From Flavobacterium foetidum (GTDB lineage Bacteria > Bacteroidota > Bacteroidia > Flavobacteriales > Flavobacteriaceae), in the NCBI RefSeq assembly GCF_004634245.1, contig NZ_SJTF01000009.1, positions 164,687 through 228,686 of the forward strand: a stretch of DNA of 64,000 nt, read 5' to 3'. Shown here in pieces: positions 51,901-61,506 of this stretch. The translations under genes were made by a program, and so were the position numbers. Under the pieces are notes generated by a model, which was not told the DNA's origin, searched no databases, and worked only from the letters and a program-made list of their open reading frames with translations. How positions within the stretch are numbered: position 1 is the first letter of the stretch; each line of letters starts with the position of its first letter.

Positions 51901-54900
51901 AGCTGGTTATTGGCCTTCCTAAACCATCATAAATGATTTTTCCAGAGATAATATGCGCTTCCTGATCTGCACTTCCTGCCTGAGTAAACAAACTGGCTGT
52001 TTTTTTAACTTGTAAAGCTCTTCCTAAACCATCAGTGTAGGTGTATGTCTCAATATCTTTGTCTATTTCAGGATCGTAATTTTTGGTTTTGGCATACGGT
52101 ACTTTTGCTTCTGGAAAATACTCGTACGCAATTGTGTACGGTTTTCCCGAAGCGATTTCGTATGGCGCTTTTATAGTTGCCGGACGGCCTTTGGCATCAA
52201 GTGTATAAATGATGCTTTGGTCGTTTCGGTCGGTCGTTTTTAATGGAACGCCGTAACGATAATCGTATTCCATCTTGCTTTGATAGTCAAATGCATCTTT
52301 TATTTCGGTCATGTATTGATGGTTTTCGCCATCAAATACATATTCCAAAGTCATTCGCTGATCTTTATGATTGGTTGGACCTGTAATTTTTTGCAGGTTT
52401 CCGTACGTATCGTATTCAATATCGGTAATGGCAATTTTATCCGCTGCAGCATAGTTTTTAATCTGTATTACTTCAGCAGTTTTAGTGTCGATTGTTGTCG
52501 CTCTTTTACGACGTAATCCATCAGTTGTATATACTTCCAATTGTTTCGGAATTCCGCCATAATAAGGAGTAGTGCTTTCGTGATACGTAATTTTAGCCGT
52601 TACTTTATCATCGGCAGTTCCATTTCCTAAATCTTCATACTGAATGATATTTCCTTTAGCATCATACGTATTAAAAGTGTTCGTTTCCAAATATTCACTA
52701 CCTCCCTCGTATACTTTTTGATTGGTGTGAATCAGTCCAACAAAAATTCGTTTATCATCACAAGATGGCAAATTTAAGTCAGAAACCGGAACGCTGGCTT
52801 GCGTAGCCACATCAACAAAACTGTATTCATTTTCAGCCTCCTGACGCATTTTTCCGTTTTTGTCTAAAGTGTAACTGTGTTTTAAAAGGTTTTTTCTGAA
52901 ATAATCCTGATTGTAAAACTCCTGAACAGTAGTCATGAAAACCGAATCATCAGCAGCATCAATCTGTTCCTGAATTACTTTTCCGAAACCGTAAAACTCT
53001 CTTTCACGACGGTCTTGATAACCGTCTTCATATCTAAACTTGGCAATCGAATGATCGATTCCGTCGCCCGTATGTCCGTCAAAAATGTCAACCGACTGTA
53101 AAACCCATTTGGCAGACGGATTTTCATAACTCGGTTTAGTCAGTTCGTAATCTACCGTGAAGCTATTTCCAGCACCGTTGGCGACGCTTTTAAGTTTGTT
53201 GGTTCTTTTGATGTTAGATAGCTGAACCGTTAAATTGTTATCGTCTGTAGAGACAACATAATCTAGATTTCCATCTCCGTCAATATCCATATACGTTCCT
53301 TCAGAACGGCTTGTGCTCCAGCCTTTGCTGCCGCCAACAGTTGGTGTTATACGAAGCAACCAAACGGTAATGTCAAACGAGAAATTAGCATTCATTCCGT
53401 AACTAACTCCTTTGTTTAGGTTCATTTCTGAAAATTTAGGATACGCTACGGGTTTGTCGAAAGAGTCTCCTAAGTTAAAAGCAACATTCATGGTATTACC
53501 TTGGTAACTAATTTTATCTGCTAGACCGTCACCATTGATGTCCATAAAAGACTCGTCGACATCAGACTCTGATCGGGCATAATTGGCGCCTCCAGAAATA
53601 GACCCCTGTTTGATGCTGAAACCTAGTCCGGCGCTCCAGTCTTTAGAAAAACCTTTGTTTAAGCTTCCAAGATTCCAATTGCCACCAGACACAAATCCAT
53701 AACCTGTGTTCAACATTACATCTCCAGAATCTGTAATTTTATCAGGAAGTCCGTCGCCATTAATATCGCTGTGAATCATTCTGGCACGGTCTGTTCCTTT
53801 ACCTTGCGACGCACTTACAGAAATTTGGTCTTTTGCTTTTTCTGCTTCTTCATCTGCGCAGGATCTTGATGCTTCTCGTTGTGCGGCGACTTTTCCAATC
53901 GTCATTCCTAAACCGCTTTTCGGAGATCCGTGACTATAACTTCCTCCGAAATTCGGACCTTCAGAAGTAGTTGTGGCATGACTGAAATTGTCTCCCAAAT
54001 CGATGATTTCATCCGATATTTTTCCGACAGGAGCGGTTAGCTGCACATTTCCGCCTCGAATATAATCTGGAAAACGGTCTCCGTTAAAATCACTCATGGT
54101 CTGAGTAACATACGAATCCCCATCTATAGATTTGCTGTAACCTACATTTGCAAATCCGGCAGAAGCTCCAGCCGAAATACTTTTGCTTTTGCTTTCGCTG
54201 ATCATATCCAATGCAGAAGTGCTGCCTCCTTGTAAATTCGGAAGCGAAAAATCGGTATAATCGGCTATGTCATCTTCTCCTAATCTTGAAGTTCCGATTA
54301 TCTCGCCTTTTATGTAAATTCCTTCTTCTAGACCCTGCCATTTTGCTTTAGTGTAAGACGGATTTAGCGAAACAAAATAGTTGTTGGCCACTTCATACCC
54401 TTTTCCGTCATAATTTTCAGGATCTGTATTGTCTAAATCGGGTTCTGTATTATAAGCGTCAGATTGTTTTAACTGTGTTTCGTCTATGGTGTTAGAAGCC
54501 AATGTTCCGTTAATGATAAAACCTCCCCAGTTTCTTTGGGACAATCCTAAAGTTCGTTCGTCTGTTGTTAAAAGGCTGTAAATCGAAAAATCATCTGTGT
54601 TTCCGTTCCAAATTACATCATCAGTCAAATCGGCCAAATCTTTCAAGTCGGTTACCTGAACCTGAATTTTTAAAGCATTGGTTTTTGGATAATTTTTAAT
54701 GATAGTAATCGACTGCTGATTAGAAACCGTCATTTCTAGCTGAATTGGAACTCCCGAAACAGCATCTGGATAAACCACCAAATTGTCAAAAGCATTCGTT
54801 ACAGGAACAAGGGTTCCGGCAGTAATTTGAAAACGCTGACGAGCTAATAAAAGATTGTTTTGTTTGGCCGAAATAATTACTTCTCCGTTGTAATTGTTGA

Positions 54901-57900
54901 TGTTTCCTGGATATTGAAAAGGAGTTGCAAGTATTAAATCTTGAGGCAATATACTTAACTTAACCTTGCCTCCAGTTGTTGAGGTGATTCCTGCAGTGTT
55001 ACAATTTCCTTCGCGTTTGTTGTATAATAAATGCGAAACTTCTATAGGTGTTTCTTCTGCAACGCTGCCCGGATAAGCCGGTACAACTACGCTTGGAGAA
55101 AAAGAAACGGTCTGCCAGTTTATATTGGTCTGGGTTTCTAATGCCAAGCTGATTTGCGTTTCTGCTTCAAACGAAGGCAAAGTGATTGACGTCAGATTAA
55201 ACGAAGCAACTTCATTTGCTAAAAATGTCTTTTCATAAACAACAACAGGCGGATCGTTCTGTTCCAAATACGTTTTGGTCACTACCAATCTGATATGATC
55301 TGACGTAACGGGTTTATTCAAAATTCCTTTCAATAAAACATTTCCTGCAGTCGGAATCGCTTTTCCGGCCAACGAACTGCTGAAAAAATCGCTGCTTGGC
55401 TTATACTCTGAGAGCGAATATAAATTGGCATCTTTTAAGTTTGCGGCATTGACATCACTTTCTGTAATGGTTCCGTTGAGGTCTCTGTCAAAATGTTTAA
55501 ACTGCGAATAAGTTATAACAGGCTCCCAATTTACAGCATCAAAATTCCCGTCTTTTACTGAGCTGACTCTGAAATAAAGACGTTCGCCTTTTTCAACCGA
55601 AAGGACTGCGTTTTGTTTGGTTTTAACGGCATAATCTTGCGCTCCAATGGCTTCATTCCAAATTAATTGGTTTCCTTTTTGAAAATACAAATGCACACCA
55701 TCGGCTTTGTCATCTCCAGCATTGTTTACATATTCGGCGCGGGCTTTTATTCTCTCTGGTGTAGTTTCTTCAACAAGCTGATATGCATGCGATACGCTGA
55801 TGGTTCCTTTTACAGGCGCTTCCCACATACGAACTACATCGTGAAGCGGATTTTGTTTTTCAATTTCTTGGGCAGAAATAGTGGTATATCCCGGAATCGT
55901 AAGATCTCCTCCTCCAAAAATAGGAGAGGGCGTTCCTGAACTGCTGTTTTTAAAAGTTGGAACTCCGTTCTCCAATCGGTTGTAATAAACTTGGCCGTTA
56001 CGAACAAAATCGATTAATCCGTCTCCGTTAAAGTCCATAAAATAGGCTTTTGTTTTACTGGTTGAGCGTTGTTCATCATAACCAATATTTCCGTATTTTA
56101 AATTTAAATCGACACCCCAGTTAAATGAAGTCGATTTTGAAAATCCCACATCGCTGATGTTGATTGCCTGAATTTCGCCAAAACCATTTTCTCCTGTTCC
56201 CGAAAGGTTTTTTCTATAATAAACACCATTTTTGGTTTTAAAAACTTTGTCAGGTAAACCGTCGCCATCTAAATCTTCTAAGATAGCAGCAGTGTCAGAT
56301 TTTCCCCAGCTGTTTCCTCCGTGACCTCCAACGGTGAAACCTTTTAAACTCCCTGCATTGGTTGCCAAACCTATTCCGAGTCTGTAGCTCACACCTTCCG
56401 TGGAACCTTCGGTACTGCTTACCAACGAATGTTTTCCAGAGAATAATAAATCACTGAAAGCCGGAATAGAAGAGTTTGAAAGATTATCATTTGGAACATC
56501 CCAGCTTTGAACACTGCCAAACGGATTGTATTTTCCAGACGAATCACGAACATCATCAAAATAATCCATCGTGTTGGTATAGAATAATTTAGATTCTGAG
56601 TCGTATTCTGAAATCGATTCTAATAAAGTCTTTTTGAAAGCACCTTCTTTGTATTTGAGTTCGTAACTGCGTACCATGCTGTTTTTGTAGCGCACTTCGA
56701 TTTTTCGCAACAGTTGGTTGTTCAGTTGTTTAAAACCTAATCTCGCAGAAACCTGAACATCAGGACGGTCAGTTTCTCCTAAATCTGAATTTTTAACGAA
56801 GGTTACCGTGTAATTTCCTTTTTCAGATCCGAAACCGGTGTAATAGACTTTTTTAAGATAAAGTTCGCCGTTGCGTTTATCATATTCGTAACTAATGGTG
56901 TTTCCTTTTAAATCTTTTTGCAGACAAAGCGCCCAATGCCCGACATTTCCTGAACCGTCCTGTAGCACTGCACTTGTATTAAGGCCAGACTCATTTCCTC
57001 CATAATAATTGGTTACGCCACTTTTGTCTTTTACTACCCAATAATAATTTTTAGGAGAAGAACCTTTACGGATGATTTGCTGAAAAGCTCCTTCACGTCT
57101 TGGATAAAACTGTTTATCAGAAGTTCTGCCAATCCATTCTGCTCGATGCGAATTCGGGATCAAGGCTTCGCCAGCAAGATTATAACTCTCGGTTTCTTTT
57201 GAAGCATCATATCGAGGTGCTCCCCAGCGGGTTTCGATATTTACAGATGGAGCCGAAATATCCCAGCCAGTTCCCGCCCAGCTATGTCCGCCATCACTGT
57301 CGTATTGTAAATTGAATGATGGTTGCATGCCACCTCTTCCGTTCGGGATTACGATAGAAAAACCAGTACTTGCCGTTCCTCGTCCGTTGGCAGAAGGTGG
57401 TGCGATTGACTGAATTCCAACTAACGGACTCGCTGCTTTTAAATCTTTAATGCTTGTTGGAGTATAACCTGAAGTTTCTGGTGATTCAGGCATTTTTATA
57501 ATTCCGGCAATAAAGTCGGTAAAATGGGTTGTTTTGGCTTTTATGATTCCTTCCTTAATATGCAGCGAATCTTTGGTCACTTCTTGCCAAAGACGCTTGT
57601 TTTCATCAAAGTAAAAAACATTGATATCCTTCTCGGTATAACCTTCTGGAATAGCTTTTTTGTCGTAAGGAAGTGAAAGTGTAACGGCTTTTTCAAAAAC
57701 AGTTCCGTGAGGTAATAATCTGAAACCGGCATTGGTAGCGGTAACATTGACCATAGCCGAATTAAGAGGCGCAATATCAATTTTTCTAAGACCGCTTACC
57801 GAAACAGAAATATTATTTTTTAAAGCTCCGGCAGGAAAAACCGCATCAAATTCTTTGTGCGACAAGGTGTTTTCTGTCTTAACATCAATAGTTTTAAAAA

Positions 57901-58711
57901 CGCGTTCTTTTGCATTTTCGAGTGCTCGGTAATCTTCGACTTTGGTAAATTGATTGAGTTCTATTTTGTCATTTACCAATATGCCTGTAGTGGTTTCCTT
58001 GCTGATCAAAATCGTTTTTCCTGTATTTTGAGCATTCAGGATTAGTTCAAATTCAGGCTGGTTTACATCGACCGCAATTCCGGCAATGCTCATTTTTTTG
58101 ATTTGCGAAGGAAAATTGGTTCCTTTGATGTATAATTTGTCATCTGCTTTTAAGAGCGTGAAGCCTTTATCAGCCGAAGCTGTTTTATAAACAATTCGGA
58201 CATTTTTAATTTTATAGCTGTTCGAAATTCCTTCAGGAGCTGTAAACAAAAGTACATTATCGCCTTTGCGGAGCGACTTTTCAGATAAAAGCTCCGATTG
58301 TTTTGTCCAAGATTTATTATGCGATAAAAATTGTCCACCAATACTCGCCTGATTGTTTAAACTTCTTGAAATTGACGCTGCTCGATCATAGCCGTATAAA
58401 TCATATTCCAAATAAGCATTCTCTGAAAAAGACGGAAGTTCATCAATTTTTAGATGAAAAACGTTGTCATAGGCATCATCAATATCTTCAGAATTTACAG
58501 TCCCGATAATCCCTTCCTGAATATCTGCTGAAAATAATTTTGTGCTTTTGCTTTCGTTTTTAAAAACAATGGCAGTATCAGATTGTACAATTGTTATGTT
58601 CTCTGTAAAAGTACTTTCAGAAAATAAAGATGTGATTTTATAATCTCCAAAATTTGCTGCAAACAAAAATGTGCCAATTAGAAAGAGCAGTAATATTGTT
58701 TTATTTTTCAT
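48890..58711 (-). CDS. Giant SpvB/TcB-like RHS protein with polymorphic toxin C-terminus
   Basis: A 3,273-residue exported protein. A signal peptide (MKNKTILLLFLIGTFLFA) is followed by a beta-rich region and a ZU5-like part near 280-400. An SpvB domain starts near residue 435 (APPSANGRGTASTGFSIVIP). Asp-rich FG-GAP/VCBS repeats (DLDGDGLPDK, DFNGDGLIDF, DINGDGLADK) fill 800-1800 and RHS/YD repeats about 2000-2800. The RHS core (HPDHLGSTSYITN, YNGARYLD-like YYGARYLD, then VDPNGK at about 3065) ends the shell. The final ~208 residues are a separate toxin-like domain. RHS proteins form a cage around the toxin. There is no PAAR or VgrG part, so type VI delivery is unlikely. Confidence 0.93.
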   Translation of the reverse strand: MKNKTILLLFLIGTFLFAANFGDYKITSLFSESTFTENITIVQSDTAIVFKNESKSTKLFSADIQEGIIGTVNSEDIDDAYDNVFHLKIDELPSFSENAYLEYDLYGYDRAASISRSLNNQASIGGQFLSHNKSWTKQSELLSEKSLRKGDNVLLFTAPEGISNSYKIKNVRIVYKTASADKGFTLLKADDKLYIKGTNFPSQIKKMSIAGIAVDVNQPEFELILNAQNTGKTILISKETTTGILVNDKIELNQFTKVEDYRALENAKERVFKTIDVKTENTLSHKEFDAVFPAGALKNNISVSVSGLRKIDIAPLNSAMVNVTATNAGFRLLPHGTVFEKAVTLSLPYDKKAIPEGYTEKDINVFYFDENKRLWQEVTKDSLHIKEGIIKAKTTHFTDFIAGIIKMPESPETSGYTPTSIKDLKAASPLVGIQSIAPPSANGRGTASTGFSIVIPNGRGGMQPSFNLQYDSDGGHSWAGTGWDISAPSVNIETRWGAPRYDASKETESYNLAGEALIPNSHRAEWIGRTSDKQFYPRREGAFQQIIRKGSSPKNYYWVVKDKSGVTNYYGGNESGLNTSAVLQDGSGNVGHWALCLQKDLKGNTISYEYDKRNGELYLKKVYYTGFGSEKGNYTVTFVKNSDLGETDRPDVQVSARLGFKQLNNQLLRKIEVRYKNSMVRSYELKYKEGAFKKTLLESISEYDSESKLFYTNTMDYFDDVRDSSGKYNPFGSVQSWDVPNDNLSNSSIPAFSDLLFSGKHSLVSSTEGSTEGVSYRLGIGLATNAGSLKGFTVGGHGGNSWGKSDTAAILEDLDGDGLPDKVFKTKNGVYYRKNLSGTGENGFGEIQAINISDVGFSKSTSFNWGVDLNLKYGNIGYDEQRSTSKTKAYFMDFNGDGLIDFVRNGQVYYNRLENGVPTFKNSSSGTPSPIFGGGDLTIPGYTTISAQEIEKQNPLHDVVRMWEAPVKGTISVSHAYQLVEETTPERIKARAEYVNNAGDDKADGVHLYFQKGNQLIWNEAIGAQDYAVKTKQNAVLSVEKGERLYFRVSSVKDGNFDAVNWEPVITYSQFKHFDRDLNGTITESDVNAANLKDANLYSLSEYKPSSDFFSSSLAGKAIPTAGNVLLKGILNKPVTSDHIRLVVTKTYLEQNDPPVVVYEKTFLANEVASFNLTSITLPSFEAETQISLALETQTNINWQTVSFSPSVVVPAYPGSVAEETPIEVSHLLYNKREGNCNTAGITSTTGGKVKLSILPQDLILATPFQYPGNINNYNGEVIISAKQNNLLLARQRFQITAGTLVPVTNAFDNLVVYPDAVSGVPIQLEMTVSNQQSITIIKNYPKTNALKIQVQVTDLKDLADLTDDVIWNGNTDDFSIYSLLTTDERTLGLSQRNWGGFIINGTLASNTIDETQLKQSDAYNTEPDLDNTDPENYDGKGYEVANNYFVSLNPSYTKAKWQGLEEGIYIKGEIIGTSRLGEDDIADYTDFSLPNLQGGSTSALDMISESKSKSISAGASAGFANVGYSKSIDGDSYVTQTMSDFNGDRFPDYIRGGNVQLTAPVGKISDEIIDLGDNFSHATTTSEGPNFGGSYSHGSPKSGLGMTIGKVAAQREASRSCADEEAEKAKDQISVSASQGKGTDRARMIHSDINGDGLPDKITDSGDVMLNTGYGFVSGGNWNLGSLNKGFSKDWSAGLGFSIKQGSISGGANYARSESDVDESFMDINGDGLADKISYQGNTMNVAFNLGDSFDKPVAYPKFSEMNLNKGVSYGMNANFSFDITVWLLRITPTVGGSKGWSTSRSEGTYMDIDGDGNLDYVVSTDDNNLTVQLSNIKRTNKLKSVANGAGNSFTVDYELTKPSYENPSAKWVLQSVDIFDGHTGDGIDHSIAKFRYEDGYQDRREREFYGFGKVIQEQIDAADDSVFMTTVQEFYNQDYFRKNLLKHSYTLDKNGKMRQEAENEYSFVDVATQASVPVSDLNLPSCDDKRIFVGLIHTNQKVYEGGSEYLETNTFNTYDAKGNIIQYEDLGNGTADDKVTAKITYHESTTPYYGGIPKQLEVYTTDGLRRKRATTIDTKTAEVIQIKNYAAADKIAITDIEYDTYGNLQKITGPTNHKDQRMTLEYVFDGENHQYMTEIKDAFDYQSKMEYDYRYGVPLKTTDRNDQSIIYTLDAKGRPATIKAPYEIASGKPYTIAYEYFPEAKVPYAKTKNYDPEIDKDIETYTYTDGLGRALQVKKTASLFTQAGSADQEAHIISGKIIYDGLGRPITSYYPTTTTTIDNNLSAALSNVTPTETEYDEVNRAVKVTLPDGSTNTTTFVLEDYDGVMVLKTTQTDALNKTAETFTDATGQNLASMQNDLLTKFETNALGEMIKVTDAMDHVTKSSYDWLGRRTEFTHPDAGTTTMQYDLASNLTTRITQDIKNTVPNGGAIEYVYNFNRLESIKYPKNPQNNVQYNYGKADGTASRRGRLWFVQDASGGQEFFYGKLGEIEKEIRTLRITPTDVQTYISQYEYDTWNRIQKMTYPDGEVVEYTYNRAGNLQSMQGKKESHTYDYIKQLSYDEFEQRKYLKYGNNTETNYTYDPVMRRLQQMQVKSGTRQVMNNAYGYDLVGNVLSIKNTAPIVNNTLGGTSSHEYQYDDFYRLKSAKATYQGEFTKASYELNMSYNKMHNITKKDLVHTVNNVQKGYVLDYNYDNELHPNAPNKIAEVGKAIPREYVYDGNGNPTSYTEDQNFRKMTWDEENRLMGINDNGRIHQYTYDAGGERVIKSSGDSQNVAINGETAATIVHTDDYTGYVSPYFVISKGKFTKHYFEGAGRIVSKLGNGAFAQPLGITAGGVNYTKLTAEQQKALDTYVRSLGLPPGPPTQQGIYATPEFTGNPYPSEVIKPVDENQEPPEGWPRNPIFNAPGDVPGPPVQFGPPVEPETVKSGEGFTGTGMPENDIFYFHPDHLGSTSYITNKNGSISQHVEYIAFGEVLFEEHSSSFSSPYLFNGKELDRETNLSYYGARYLDMKTSLWLNVDPLALFNPVFENEFYFEGQHNGGIYYSGNLNPYIYCYQNPVKYVDPNGKQTEVTNNGTIFNADKNTVVDPLLQRADRINEESHIRTNKSIYANAVKQKVENNTTHIYSHGWYTDGDSNSKGYSYLTIYFEAEGVHHAVSNTEHMRNWLKTNNISSSFLSKKNHILILHGCRGAYGENSVAKTLSIENKKTGLITVGATGNVLYNEKGQYIGTATNGTKNKGSWNVYKNGKLIKSFPWNWKPNSNDVKKYLNEQN
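48893..49510 (-). other. Variable toxin-like domain of the RHS protein
   Basis: Residues ~3066-3273, beyond VDPNGK. His3128 lies in IYSHGW and Cys3189 in ILILHGCRGAYG, spaced 61 residues, with hydrophobic strands before each. This is the His-Gly/Cys layout of clan CD (caspase, CHAT, DUF4347-like) folds. The assignment is a pattern inference. Confidence 0.4.
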
Positions 58712-58780
58712 AGAAAAGATAATCGGTTAGGGGCGATCGGTTTATATTATGTAATTCGGAAGCGGGAATCCTGAGCCGAA

Positions 58781-60745
58781 TTATTTTACAATAACTTTAA
58801 AAGTCTTGGTTCCAAAATCTGAGTCTACCTTTAGTAAATACATTCCGTTTGGTCCCTGAATGTTGTCCTCGTACAGATAGGTTTCGATTTGCGTGAACTG
58901 TTTTTGTTTTACTAATGAGCCTGTTGGCGAATAAATACGTACTGAGGCATTTGTTTTTTTAGGAAACTGCATTGCAATAGTAAATTTTCCGTCGGGAGCA
59001 GGGTTTGGATACAGCATTAAAATACTTGAATCTGTAATTTCTTTCCCGTCTGTTGCTACAGCAATTTTTTTAGACGTTTTGCATTCTTGGTTGTTTGTCA
59101 GTCGGAGTTCGTAAACACCTGGTTGGTCAATTAGAATTTTTGCATTATCATCTATAAAATTTCCCTCGTAAAACCATTCGTACTGATAATTTCCGTTCGG
59201 AAGATCTTTGCTGGCATCTAAAAGCAATGCATTTCCGTCCGTCAGCAAATATTCTGATTTAAGATTCGGAAAAGTGCCTTCTTTGTCTGCTACAAATACA
59301 GTTTCGCTGTAGAGATTTCCTTTAGCGTCTTTTACAATATAGTCATAGGTTCCAGACGAAAGCTGCAGTCCAGATTTGCTTTTGGCAGCCTGATTCCATT
59401 TTTTTACGATGGCTTCGCTGCCTTCTTTTTTTACGGTAACAGTAAAAGGAGCTTCACCTCCCTCAATAGTATAATTAAGCTCTCCGGATCCGGCTACACC
59501 GCAAACTGCTTCGGTAATCCAAACACGGCTAAACATTTGCGGAGCGATCTTTAGCGTAAATCTAGCCGTTCCTTGTTTTTGTTTATTCCAATCAAAATCG
59601 TTTAAAACCAGTTTTTCGGTGCTAGAAGTGCTTCCTAAACGAATGTATTCGGAATCGTTTTCATCATAAGTTCCTTTTCCAGAATAATCCACCAACAGCC
59701 AATAAAAAGTGTCTTTTGGTAATGTTCCTTTGATAAATTTAGGATTGAAAGTCCAATTAAGGCTTAGGTCCGAAGGATTTGCAAAGTCTAGCTGCCATTC
59801 TCTCGAAACTCCAACCGGTTCTCCTTGTTCTTGTTTTTTGACGAGGAGTTCTTTTCCGTTATCGCTCCAAAACGCAAAATAATTGTTTGGAATTTTTTCT
59901 GATTTGCTTTTAAGTTCTATAGTCAGCAAGCCTTCATCAATCATATTGCTGCTTTTGGCTTGCAGCAATCCGCTGGCATCATCGCGGCCTACCGCAGTAA
60001 TCGATGAAGTAAAGCCTTTATGTTTTTCGGCATCCCAGATAGTCTGTCCTTGGCTGTTGACGTAGTTTTTATTATCAAATTGAGAAAGAGAAATTCCGTA
60101 TTTCATGGCCAGATAACTTGCTGCTCTTTGGGTTTCGGCACCAGATAAAACGCGATTGTAGACCAAAATTTCGCTGATGTTTCCAGCAAAGGCCACGGGA
60201 GGTAATTTTTCAGCCTTTGATTTTTGGCCAATAGTCAAAGAAGACGCTTTGGCGACACTATCGGTAATATTTTGCTGAAAAAAATGAATGTTCGCCTTGT
60301 GCGGTTTTATTTTTTCTTGGTACGATTGGTAAGAATACTTTTTTAAATCGACCAAGCGTTTGTTGGTTGCGGTAGAAAGCGTTTTTTCAGGATCGTTTAT
60401 GGTCCATAAAAACTGCTCCTTTAAACTGTCTTTTACTTTATAAACCATAAACAACGTCTGACGTCTTTTGCTGTCGGTGCCTAGAGGCAGAATCAAAGAA
60501 TCCTGCGTGGTGTCAAAAACAATGCTCGGGTTAAAATTGAAAGCCTTTCCATTTTGTTTTGCGGCAGTTATTTTTCCCTGTTTATCTGTTAAGTTTTCCC
60601 AATAATAATTTTCACCAATATTTTTTGGTTTGATCCAGAAATAAGGGTCTGAAACGGCTCCCGGTAATGGTTTTTGTTGCGAAGACGCTATATTTCCGGT
60701 CAGCGACGATATAAAAACTAAAGCTGAAAAAAACTTTTTATACAT
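58781..60745 (-). CDS. T9SS-sorted surface protein beside the RHS gene
   Basis: A 654-residue exported protein with a signal peptide (MYKKFFSALVFISSLTGNIA). A lectin-like or DUF8202-like region (AGNISEILVYNRVLSGAETQ, SYLAMKYGISL, then AVGRDDASGLLQAKSSNM) spans about residues 60-330. Ig-like or PKD-like parts follow (GGEAPFTVTVKKEG), and a type A T9SS sorting domain ends the protein (LMLYPNPAPDGKFTIAMQFP to the end). It would be displayed on the cell surface. It lies just upstream of the giant RHS gene on the same strand, with 69 bp between, so an operon is likely. Confidence 0.88.
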   Translation of the reverse strand: MYKKFFSALVFISSLTGNIASSQQKPLPGAVSDPYFWIKPKNIGENYYWENLTDKQGKITAAKQNGKAFNFNPSIVFDTTQDSLILPLGTDSKRRQTLFMVYKVKDSLKEQFLWTINDPEKTLSTATNKRLVDLKKYSYQSYQEKIKPHKANIHFFQQNITDSVAKASSLTIGQKSKAEKLPPVAFAGNISEILVYNRVLSGAETQRAASYLAMKYGISLSQFDNKNYVNSQGQTIWDAEKHKGFTSSITAVGRDDASGLLQAKSSNMIDEGLLTIELKSKSEKIPNNYFAFWSDNGKELLVKKQEQGEPVGVSREWQLDFANPSDLSLNWTFNPKFIKGTLPKDTFYWLLVDYSGKGTYDENDSEYIRLGSTSSTEKLVLNDFDWNKQKQGTARFTLKIAPQMFSRVWITEAVCGVAGSGELNYTIEGGEAPFTVTVKKEGSEAIVKKWNQAAKSKSGLQLSSGTYDYIVKDAKGNLYSETVFVADKEGTFPNLKSEYLLTDGNALLLDASKDLPNGNYQYEWFYEGNFIDDNAKILIDQPGVYELRLTNNQECKTSKKIAVATDGKEITDSSILMLYPNPAPDGKFTIAMQFPKKTNASVRIYSPTGSLVKQKQFTQIETYLYEDNIQGPNGMYLLKVDSDFGTKTFKVIVK

Positions 60746-60764
60746 AATACAGAGTTTTTAATTG

Positions 60765-61496
60765 CTAGAAATTAGCTAAATCATCAAAGTCAAAAGAATA
60801 CCCGATGATTAGAGAAATACTGTTGATCTTATTTTTGTTTTCGCTATAGCGATGTCCGTTTTCTTCTGTAGCCAATGCGTCTGTAATGCCTATGGTGTAT
60901 CGAGCTCCAATAGATAGATTTGAGCTGAACTCATAGCCTGCAGAAAGCATTCCGTAGAAGTAATTTTTTCCAGTAAGAGATTCTTTTAAAACTTTCTGTA
61001 CGTTGGCATCGGGTTCAAAATAAACTCCCGAATCTGCAAATATTTGCTGTGCATTAGAAGTATATTTGATATTGTCGCTCGCAATATTAAACCCAACATA
61101 AGGACCAAAGCCAACATAAAATCCTTCTACAGGATAATATTTGAACTGAGCTCCAACGTTGATATAGCTGTATCCAAAAGTCATTTTGTATTTAAGACCT
61201 TTTACGTCTTCATAATTCAAATCGGTTGATTGTCCCGAATAGGAGATTTCCGTCTGGATGCTTACTTTGGCATACGGATATTTCCAGTTAATGAAAAGTC
61301 CGCCCGTACCGCCAAACTTACCTTCTTCTTTTAAAGTATATCCTTCGTAGATACCTTTTGGCACTATCACATCCGGAAGATTCGACATTTTGGAGTAGAT
61401 ACCGCCACCAAAAAGGCCATATGTTATTTCTCTGTCACTTTGTGCGAAAACAGATTTGTTGCTTACCAATAAAAGAAGCAGAATGATTTTTTTCAT
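60765..61496 (-). CDS. Outer-membrane beta-barrel protein (PorT-like), copy 2
   Basis: A 243-residue protein with a signal peptide (MKKIILLLLLVSNKSVFAQ) and about eight amphipathic strands ending in an aromatic residue cluster (SLIIGYSFDFDDLANF). It resembles the PorT/OmpA-type outer-membrane barrel family. The copy directly upstream (61507-62208) is a paralogue, with shared parts such as ITYGLFGGGIYSKMSNLPD against ITYGLKLGGLYSKISNLPE. The pair precedes the T9SS protein and the RHS gene. A role in exporting or anchoring them is plausible by position. Confidence 0.87.
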   Translation of the reverse strand: MKKIILLLLLVSNKSVFAQSDREITYGLFGGGIYSKMSNLPDVIVPKGIYEGYTLKEEGKFGGTGGLFINWKYPYAKVSIQTEISYSGQSTDLNYEDVKGLKYKMTFGYSYINVGAQFKYYPVEGFYVGFGPYVGFNIASDNIKYTSNAQQIFADSGVYFEPDANVQKVLKESLTGKNYFYGMLSAGYEFSSNLSIGARYTIGITDALATEENGHRYSENKNKINSISLIIGYSFDFDDLANF

Positions 61497-61506
61497 TTTT
61501 TATAAA

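Noticed and set aside
48890..58711. Type VI secretion effector
   Set aside because: No PAAR, VgrG or adaptor domain is present; the protein has a Sec signal peptide and sits with T9SS and barrel genes instead.
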